Below are positions 7,478 to 10,819 of a stretch of 10,819 nucleotides of DNA, piece by piece. The translations under genes were made by a program, and so were the position numbers. Position 1 is the stretch's first letter; each line of letters opens with the position of its first letter. The notes under the pieces are model-generated. The model saw only the letters and a program-made list of their open reading frames with translations. It was not told the DNA's origin and made no database searches. This DNA is from an uncultured SAR116 cluster alpha proteobacterium (GTDB taxonomy: Bacteria > Pseudomonadota > Alphaproteobacteria > Puniceispirillales > Puniceispirillaceae): assembly GCA_902520575.1 (NCBI GenBank), contig CABYOG010000033.1, positions 1 through 10,819 on the forward strand, read 5' to 3'.

Positions 7478-7872
7478 TGGTTCAGAAAGCACCAGGTGCC
7501 TACCAAACGATATCAGAAGTGTCGGTGCAATTGGATGTTCCCGCCCATGTTCTCAGGTTTTGGGAAAGCAAATTCTCAGACTTAAAGCCGCTGAAGCGAA
7601 GTGGTGGGCGCCGTTATTATAGAACAGAAGATATTCAACTTCTGAAATCCATTAAGTCCTTGTTGTATGATGAAGGTTACACAATCAAAGGGGCCCAAAA
7701 TTCACTAAAAAAGCGAACTTCTGCGTCTGAAACAGTTCAGACAAACGCCGCGAAACAGCCTTTATCAGAAATGCGACAATCTGTGGCAGAAGCCCGTCTT
7801 CACAAGGCGGAATCTTTGCTGAAAGAAGCCAACAAGATAGTAAAGAGATTATTGGGACAGTTTAATAGCTAG
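7477..7872 (+). CDS. MerR-family transcriptional regulator
   Basis: This 131-residue protein has a MerR-type winged helix-turn-helix at residues 9-79: [20 protein letters not shown], then WESKF and [14 protein letters not shown], the classic helix and wing pattern, and [19 protein letters not shown] linker rich in S, T, Q and A (about 80-98) leads to a C-terminal helix of about 30 residues with charged and leucine heptads, probably a dimer coiled coil. There is no effector domain and no cysteine, so it is not a metal sensor of the MerR/CueR kind. The gene always travels with ihfA in this class; its targets are not known to me. Its ATG overlaps the ihfA stop. Confidence 0.88.
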   Translation: MVQKAPGAYQTISEVSVQLDVPAHVLRFWESKFSDLKPLKRSGGRRYYRTEDIQLLKSIKSLLYDEGYTIKGAQNSLKKRTSASETVQTNAAKQPLSEMRQSVAEARLHKAESLLKEANKIVKRLLGQFNS

Positions 7873-7907
7873 TTGACTAAGCATAAAAAATGTTTACAGA
7901 GTTCTTC

Positions 7908-7937
7908 TTGCGTCCCTGTTTAGCTGTAGTGTATAAC
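7908..7937 (+). promoter_or_regulatory. Promoter of tRNA-Pro
   Basis: TTGCGT (7908-7913) and TATAAC (7932-7937) with an 18-nt spacer form a plausible sigma-70 promoter. Transcription would begin a few bases before the mature tRNA 5' end at 7948. The -10 is good (5 of 6); the -35 is partial. Confidence 0.5.
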
Positions 7938-7947
7938 AGCAAAGCGT

Positions 7948-8024
7948 CGGAGTGTAGCGCAGCCTGGTAGCGCACTATACTGGGGGTGTAGGGGTCGTGG
8001 GTTCGAATCCCGCCACTCCGACCA
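7948..8024 (+). tRNA. tRNA-Pro (anticodon GGG)
   Basis: The 77-nt sequence folds into a complete cloverleaf. The acceptor stem is CGGAGTG / CACTCCG followed by A and an encoded CCA. The D arm is GCGC...GCGC. The anticodon stem CTATA / TGTAG has one G-U pair and encloses the loop CTGGGGG, giving anticodon GGG. The T arm GTGGG / CCCGC has the loop TTCGAAT. The sequence follows the general form of bacterial proline tRNAs. A 4-bp hairpin AAGC / GCTT followed by TTATT at 8057-8075 is the only terminator-like element after it, and it is weak. Confidence 0.97.
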
Positions 8025-8058
8025 ATTAAATCAGTAAGTTAGTGAATCTCTCCTCTAA

Positions 8059-8150
8059 GCCGCATTGCTTTTATTCTGATTCTCCGTCAACATCTCCGTC
8101 AAAATTATTTGGTGAATTCTTCATTGCATGACAGGCTCAAGCAATGCGGC
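8059..8150. repeat. Perfect 12-bp inverted repeat downstream of tRNA-Pro
   Basis: GCCGCATTGCTT (8059-8070) recurs as its exact reverse complement AAGCAATGCGGC (8139-8150), 68 nt away. The arms contain GCATTGC, a 7-mer that returns twice near 8890. The 8025-8180 interval otherwise has no gene that I can support. Confidence 0.7.
8081..8102. repeat. Perfect 10-bp tandem repeat, 12-bp period
   Basis: TCTCCGTCAA occurs at 8081-8090 and again at 8093-8102, separated by CA. It lies between the arms of the inverted repeat at 8059 and 8139. On the minus strand the unit would read ILTE-MLTE in a very short frame (ATG 8097 to a TAG near 8057), which I do not claim as a gene. Confidence 0.7.
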
Positions 8151-8929
8151 GCGTGGGAGTGTATGTTTTTGGCTCAATATTCACTGCAGAATTTTATCTC
8201 CGGCCAACAACATTTTTTGACCATCCGATGCTGGCATCATAATCCTCATTTGTAAGCCCCATCGGCCAGATTTTTTTGTTGCTACAAAAATTCCTTTTGC
8301 CATGGCGTAGCTCAGATTTTTTTTATCTCGTCTATTGAACTCAATATTACAGTGAACAACATCTTCCGAACTATTTATCACCTCTACTTTGTCTAAGGTT
8401 GAATGGTCCCAATTTTCCTCTGTTTCTAATTTTTCTAAAAGAAAACCTAAATAGGACCAAATTTCCTCCTTATTATTGTAAACTTTTGGATCATTTTCTC
8501 CGGACTGAGCTATATGCGGAAAATGAAGACAATTTAGAATTTTGTCCTTATCTTTTTCATTAAAGTTCTTGATATAGTCAAAAAGACTTTGAATAGCTAA
8601 CTTCTCTGTATTTTTATTGGCACGCATTTTTTCACCAAAAAGAAAAAAACTCTATTTACCCTAAGCTCAGTTCAGCCAAGAGGAGTTGGAACCTCTGCCT
8701 TCGAAGGGCAAGCTAACCAATTATAGCTATGTATTAAACTGCTCAAAGCTTGGTGATATAATCCTTATCATCCATTGCCTATGATGCTCAATAACAAATA
8801 TGAACTCTTCATGGAGCAGGTTTGGAGCAATATACAAATATACATACTCCTGAGGATATGAATAAACGTATATTTCAATTACGTGCTGGCATTGCTATGC
8901 ATTGCCGCGCGTGAAGTCGTATGTTTTAG
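8141..8929. repeat. Imperfect 31-bp direct repeat flanking the NTF2-like gene
   Basis: The 31 bases at 8141-8171 and at 8899-8929 align without gaps, with about 22-23 identities. Both share the core GGCGCGTG or CGCGCGTG and the block GTATGTTTT. The offset between copies is 758 bp, and the segment between them contains the NTF2-like gene and the cloverleaf-like hairpins. Such a pair could mark the ends of an inserted segment. The match is too diverged to be a fresh target duplication. Confidence 0.45.
8181..8627 (-). CDS. NTF2-like / SnoaL-like domain protein, function unknown
   Basis: The 148-residue product looks like a single NTF2-like (SnoaL/DUF4440-type) alpha+beta barrel. A first helix, AIQSLFDYIKNFNEKDKDKIL, is followed by the typical HFPHIAQSG turn, then EEIWSYLGFLLEKLE, then strands DKVEVINSSEDVVHCNIEF and GIFVATKKSGRWGLQMRIMM, where RWGLQMR matches the family's final strand. 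Members of this fold are small enzymes or ligand-binding proteins; the substrate cannot be named. There is no signal peptide. The start ATG has only a weak upstream GGTGA. The gene is visibly more AT-rich than the core operons, is single, and lies between repeats next to a tRNA, which suggests acquisition. Confidence 0.7.
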   Translation of the reverse strand: MRANKNTEKLAIQSLFDYIKNFNEKDKDKILNCLHFPHIAQSGENDPKVYNNKEEIWSYLGFLLEKLETEENWDHSTLDKVEVINSSEDVVHCNIEFNRRDKKNLSYAMAKGIFVATKKSGRWGLQMRIMMPASDGQKMLLAGDKILQ

Positions 8930-8943
8930 TTTTGTTTTGATAT
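8628..8943. other. Non-coding interval with hairpin cluster and possible gene remnant
   Basis: This 316-nt stretch between the NTF2-like gene and the riboswitch promoter has no gene that I can support. It contains three adjacent hairpins at 8679-8728 that look like a degenerate cloverleaf on the minus strand. It also has a TGGAGCA direct repeat (8812-8818 and 8823-8829), a 36-codon open stretch (8804-8914) with slight similarity to the end of a tyrosine recombinase, and the pair GCATTGC-TAT-GCATTGC at 8889-8905. Confidence 0.5.
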
Positions 8944-8972
8944 TTGACTGGTTATCGTAACTCTGTCATGGT
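8944..8972 (+). promoter_or_regulatory. Candidate promoter of the SAM-regulated operon
   Basis: TTGACT (8944-8949) matches the -35 consensus at 5 of 6 positions. With a 17-nt spacer the -10 is CATGGT (8967-8972), a poor match. The predicted start near 8979 coincides with the 5' edge of the SAM-II aptamer, which supports the placement. The weak -10 keeps confidence low. Confidence 0.4.
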
Positions 8973-8978
8973 GAAGGC

Positions 8979-9028
8979 ATCGCCGATTTAAATTGTAACT
9001 TGCGGGCGATTAATAAATACAGCTAAAG
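8979..9028 (+). promoter_or_regulatory. SAM-II riboswitch aptamer
   Basis: The sequence carries the conserved SAM-II core: GATTT (8985-8989), CTTGC (8999-9003), a TTAATAAA-like joining segment and GCTAAAG (9022-9028). Helix P1 is ATCGCC (8979-8984) with GGCGAT (9005-9010), all Watson-Crick. The pseudoknot P2 pairs CTT (8999-9001) with AAG (9026-9028) and GC (9002-9003) with GC (9022-9023). This leaves the UA bulge at 9024-9025 that is conserved in this aptamer class. SAM-II binds S-adenosylmethionine and normally represses methionine and SAM synthesis genes in Alphaproteobacteria. It is followed after 11 nt by an intrinsic terminator and farther on by a SAM-V aptamer. The identification rests on motif and pairing agreement, not on a covariance search. 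Confidence 0.88.
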
Positions 9029-9039
9029 CACAGGAGGTG

Positions 9040-9072
9040 AGTCGCTTCAGCTTTGCTGTGGCGGCTTTTTTA
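9040..9072 (+). terminator. Riboswitch-controlled intrinsic terminator
   Basis: AGTCGC (9040-9045) pairs with GCGGCT (9061-9066, one G-U pair). Inside it CAGC (9048-9051) pairs with GCTG (9055-9058) around a TTT loop, with a small TT/TG internal loop. A run of T residues follows from 9066 to 9071. The stem lies between the SAM-II aptamer and the SAM-V aptamer. Its 5' arm can alternatively pair with the 3' strand of SAM-II P1: GCGATT at 9006-9011 with AGTCGC, including one G-U. SAM binding would thus free the arm and cause termination. Confidence 0.85.
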
Positions 9073-9097
9073 TTGGGCTGACCCACCATGATGGGGT

Positions 9098-9154
9098 GGG
9101 CATTAATTACCAACTTGTGTGCCCTGACATAAAGTCAAAAACACTAAAGCGGAG
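9098..9154 (+). promoter_or_regulatory. SAM-V riboswitch aptamer adjoining the ribosome binding site
   Basis: P1 is GGGC (9098-9101) with GCCC (9121-9124). The loop begins ATTAATT and ends CTTGTGT (9114-9120). This pairs with ACAC-TA-AAG (9141-9149): GTGT with ACAC, and CTT with AAG, leaving the same UA bulge as in SAM-II. A short TGAC / GTCA hairpin (9125-9128, 9134-9137) sits in the joining region. The pseudoknot ends at 9149, 1 nt before the Shine-Dalgarno GGAG (9151-9154), which is 6 nt from the ATG at 9161. SAM binding should block ribosome access. SAM-V shares the binding core of SAM-II on an extended P2, as seen here. Tandem SAM-II/SAM-V pairs are described upstream of bhmT in Candidatus Pelagibacter ubique. 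Confidence 0.83.
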
Positions 9155-9160
9155 ATTGCA

Positions 9161-9397
9161 ATGAGGAAAAAAATTACACAAAAAATGACAGCGTTAGCCG
9201 CTTATATTCGCTCGCGAGAAAAAAAAGAAAATATTGAAAATATTTTTCTGGAGCCCATTGCTCGTCCTGGCACTAGTGACGACCAAATTAAATTTAATCT
9301 GATTACTGCACTCATAGATAACGGTTTTACTCCAAAAAAAGATGTTCAAGAGTGGTATGCCCGACAGCAAAGCATCAGGAAAAAGGGGAGGGAATAA
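9161..9397 (+). CDS. Small basic protein of unknown function, SAM-riboswitch controlled
   Basis: I do not recognise this 78-residue protein. It is rich in lysine and arginine at both ends (RKKITQKMTALAAYIRSREKK and RQQSIRKKGRE), with an acidic-neutral middle, IENIFLEPIARPGTSDDQIK, and a likely helix FNLITALIDNGF followed by VQEWYARQQS. It has no cysteine, signal peptide or membrane helix, so it is probably cytosolic, and the basic ends could bind nucleic acid. The start is secure: GGAG lies 6 nt upstream, and the SAM-V aptamer ends next to it exactly as expected for a riboswitch-controlled start. It is the first gene of a two-gene operon; its TAA overlaps the next ATG. Its place under two SAM aptamers points to a role tied to methionine or SAM status, which is inference only. 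Confidence 0.75.
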   Translation: MRKKITQKMTALAAYIRSREKKENIENIFLEPIARPGTSDDQIKFNLITALIDNGFTPKKDVQEWYARQQSIRKKGRE

Positions 9398-9666
9398 TGG
9401 ATAAGATTACAAGCTTCACGATTGCTGGCCCAGATCACCCCATCTACATAGGCAATTGGGTTATCTCAAAGCAGGGGCCACCTAGGCAAAATAAGGAGAT
9501 TGATATGGCGAACATAAAAATTACCATGGTGGATAGTCCTGAAAAAATGCCCAATCAGAACTCAGTCTATTCCATCATTATACCAAAAGTAAGAGACACA
9601 GTGCCTTCCTCTGAACAACAAACGGATAAGAAAGAGCCTCATTCTGACGTTAAACCAAAAGATTGA
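9397..9666 (+). CDS. Small protein of unknown function, second gene of the SAM-controlled operon
   Basis: This 89-residue product is not recognised. It starts at the ATG of the TAATG overlap with the previous gene, with GGGGAGGG as ribosome binding site, and begins MDKITSFTIAGPDHPIYIGN. The middle (residues 37-62) has a strand-like pattern, MANIKITMVDSPEK and SVYSIIIPKVRD. The last 25 residues are charged and low-complexity (SSEQQTDKKEPHSDVKPKD), probably disordered. There is no cysteine or membrane segment. A second in-frame ATG at 9505 has a perfect AAGGAG 5 nt upstream and would give a 53-residue form starting MANIKITMV. The operon ends with a strong terminator 20 nt after the stop. The longer upstream frame from 9352 is not used, because it would lie inside the first gene. 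Confidence 0.7.
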   Translation: MDKITSFTIAGPDHPIYIGNWVISKQGPPRQNKEIDMANIKITMVDSPEKMPNQNSVYSIIIPKVRDTVPSSEQQTDKKEPHSDVKPKD

Positions 9667-9685
9667 ATTTCTCCTCCTTAAACTT

Positions 9686-9711
9686 GGACTGCCTGCGGGC
9701 AGTCCTTTTTT
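9686..9711 (+). terminator. Strong intrinsic terminator of the SAM-controlled operon
   Basis: GGACTGCC (9686-9693) and GGCAGTCC (9698-9705) form a perfect 8-bp stem with a TGCG loop, followed by six T residues. It closes the two-gene operon. Confidence 0.95.
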
Positions 9712-9717
9712 ATGTCA

Positions 9718-9737
9718 GAGGTCTAGATTTAGACCTC
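9718..9737. repeat. Perfect 8-bp hairpin after the operon terminator
   Basis: GAGGTCTA (9718-9725) and TAGACCTC (9730-9737) form a perfect stem with a GATT loop, 7 bp after the terminator. No T-run follows on either strand. It could be an extra RNA-end structure or a protein-binding palindrome. The rest of 9738-9954 shows no gene that I can support; open frames there on both strands lack family features and ribosome binding sites. Confidence 0.5.
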
Positions 9738-9954
9738 GTATGTGATGTACGGTTTCTATGTATCTTTGGGAGGGAAGTCACTTTCTTCGTCGAAGAGGCC
9801 CTACAGTTATCCCATCTGTGGTGTTTCTTTTTACAGAATATTACATCTCCCACAGCTTCAAAGCCAGCAACTGGTTTAAAGCGGCTAGCTGAGCTCCAAA
9901 GCGTGACGGTGATTAGCCTGTGAGGATAAGCGCTAAGCGTCAAAAAAATTATCC

Positions 9955-10419
9955 TTAACCACCGCCATAACCGGATTGGGATAAAATCTGATATCCTCTG
10001 TTTTCCATGCATTTGTCAACAATAGCTGTTGGCCCGAATTTTGTTATTATTCTATTGTAATCATTTGCTTCTGCTGCAGAAGCTGCACCTAATCCTGCGC
10101 CGTAAACTGCACCAACTGTAGTGGCACTATCGTTATTATCGTCCAATGCGTTTCCAACTGCTGCGCCTACTACTGCGCCTACCACCGCTGAGGCAAAAAT
10201 TTCAGCTCTTTCCTCGGCCTGCTGTAGGTCATATTTTTCCTGAGCAGTGATCGCTAGTTGTCTGCACTGAGAAATGTCAGTGTTGAACTGAGCTGTATCA
10301 TATTGGTAGAAGTCAATCACTGGCGAATATGTTCCCAAATCAAGCCGTGGTGTACCTCCACCACACCCATTTAGAAGGCTAATGACGGCTAACAATAAGA
10401 TTGTTGGTATTTGCTGCAT
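9955..10419 (-). CDS. Glycine-zipper lipoprotein
   Basis: The 154-residue product has a short signal peptide (hydrophobic residues 7-16, TILLLAVISLL) ending in the lipobox LNGC, so C19 is the probable lipidation site and the protein is likely anchored to the outer or inner membrane. Residues 76-115 form a glycine zipper in two blocks, GAVVGAAVGNAL and GAVYGAGLGAASA, separated by an acidic loop DDNNDSATT. Two mature cysteines, C52 in ISQCRQLA and C137 in VDKCMENRGY, occupy the positions typical of this lipoprotein family and may form a disulfide. The final GYGGG is unusual but short. Function is not known; glycine-zipper lipoproteins are envelope proteins. The gene is single, with AGGAT upstream of the ATG. 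Confidence 0.8.
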   Translation of the reverse strand: MQQIPTILLLAVISLLNGCGGGTPRLDLGTYSPVIDFYQYDTAQFNTDISQCRQLAITAQEKYDLQQAEERAEIFASAVVGAVVGAAVGNALDDNNDSATTVGAVYGAGLGAASAAEANDYNRIITKFGPTAIVDKCMENRGYQILSQSGYGGG

Positions 10420-10436
10420 TATTGGTATCCTAAAAA

Positions 10437-10442
10437 ATTATA
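10437..10442 (-). promoter_or_regulatory. Consensus -10 box for the glycine-zipper lipoprotein gene
   Basis: The minus strand reads TATAAT, a perfect -10 hexamer, with its downstream edge 17 nt before the ATG, so the leader would be about 10-12 nt. No good -35 lies 16-18 nt upstream. TTGAAA is present but only 13 nt away. Confidence 0.4.
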
Positions 10443-10571
10443 GATCTCGTCAAAATTTCAATATTAAATTATTTCAGCTATTTCGCAAATAGTTACAAAA
10501 GAGTATTCAGGGGATATTTGAATTGGACAAGTATACACAAACACTTTTGGGAGTTATTTAGGCACTCTTCG

Positions 10572-10819
10572 TTAGTCTGAGCGAAAACTGCCCTGAATAT
10601 TGAGTTTCATTTGTTCTAACTTTTGTTCAACTGCTTTATTTGTTTCTTTTTGCGTTTTTACGAGATTTAATATCACTTCAATCTGTTTTGCTAATTCAAC
10701 GCTTTGATTATTTGAATCTTCTAATCGGAGTTGCACTTTTCGCAGAATAGCGGCTAGTAGAGGAGCCTCTTCTTGAAGTGAAGTGATGTGCGCTTTTGGG
10801 ATAAGATGGGCTGAGGCTC
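10572..10819 (-). CDS. Unrecognised coiled-coil protein, C-terminal part, 5' end outside the window
   Basis: The minus strand is open from the window edge to a TAA at 10572-10574, giving 81 residues without a start codon in the window. The visible sequence includes ASAHLIPKAHITSLQEEAP, then LLAAILRKVQLRLEDSNNQ, then a long helix-forming stretch with heptad-like hydrophobics (VELAKQIEVILNLVKTQKE, AVEQKLEQMKLNIQ) and the end GSFRSD. It is probably a coiled coil. I recognise no family. It reads in the same direction as the lipoprotein gene 153 nt downstream. That intervening interval contains a small hairpin CTATTT-CGC-AAATAG (10478-10492) and no gene. Confidence 0.6.
   Translation of the reverse strand, partial: ASAHLIPKAHITSLQEEAPLLAAILRKVQLRLEDSNNQSVELAKQIEVILNLVKTQKETNKAVEQKLEQMKLNIQGSFRSD

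Noticed and set aside
7990..9160. Copy of the tRNA-Pro 3' end as an attachment site
   Set aside because: I found no second copy of the T-arm and acceptor sequence downstream, so tRNA-targeted integration is not shown.
9923..9955. AGGATAA / TTATCCT inverted repeat as terminator of the lipoprotein gene
   Set aside because: The T-run lies inside the loop rather than after the stem on the minus strand, so it does not have terminator form.
9663..10012. Open frames on both strands (9663-9923 plus, 9710-10012 minus)
   Set aside because: They run through the terminator, a hairpin and the end of the lipoprotein gene, with no ribosome binding site or family signature.
10504..10599. 9-bp inverted repeat TATTCAGGG / CCCTGAATA
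   Set aside because: Arms are 78 nt apart, one lies in a coding frame, and there is no further symmetry; it may be chance.
1..10819. CRISPR array, insertion sequence or intact integrase
   Set aside because: No regularly spaced repeats, transposase frame or complete recombinase gene is present.

Overview
The window is a stretch of chromosome from an alphaproteobacterium with moderate to low GC content, most likely marine. The gene order ribD-ribE-ribB(X)-ribH-nusB followed by a CBP3-type cytochrome bc1 chaperone, a DUF177 (YceD) protein, plsX, fabH, ihfA and a MerR-type regulator is characteristic of Alphaproteobacteria. The tandem SAM-II/SAM-V riboswitch pair on the right side is a pattern known from marine alphaproteobacteria such as Candidatus Pelagibacter. 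The species cannot be fixed from the sequence alone.

Left part (1-7872), conserved core genes. The riboflavin operon comes first: the 3' end of ribD, then ribE, a RibBA-like protein with a degenerate GTP cyclohydrolase II half (the RibBX form), ribH and nusB. The genes are tightly packed or overlap. nusB meets the convergent bamE lipoprotein gene with 2 bp between the stop codons. Divergent from bamE is a second operon: the CBP3-like chaperone, DUF177, plsX and fabH (23S rRNA maturation and the start of phospholipid and fatty-acid synthesis). ihfA and the merR-like gene follow, overlapping as TAATG.

Middle part (7873-8943), tRNA-Pro(GGG) with its promoter and then an accessory-looking segment. 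It holds one AT-rich minus-strand gene for an NTF2/SnoaL-like protein, flanked by an imperfect 31-bp direct repeat, several copies of GCATTGC, a perfect 10-bp tandem repeat and a cloverleaf-like cluster of hairpins. It may be the scar of an integrated element, but no integrase gene or copy of the tRNA 3' end is visible.

Right part (8944-9711), the most interesting region. A possible promoter leads into a SAM-II aptamer, an intrinsic terminator, a SAM-V aptamer that ends 1 nt before the GGAG ribosome binding site, two translationally coupled small genes (78 and 89 aa) that I do not recognise, and a strong terminator. One strand of the SAM-II P1 helix can also pair with the 5' arm of the terminator, which gives a plausible antiterminator. 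S-adenosylmethionine should therefore shut the operon off twice, at transcription and at translation. The regulated genes are not any methionine-cycle enzyme I know.

Far right (9712-10819), two minus-strand genes: a glycine-zipper lipoprotein and the 3' end of an unrecognised coiled-coil protein that runs off the window.
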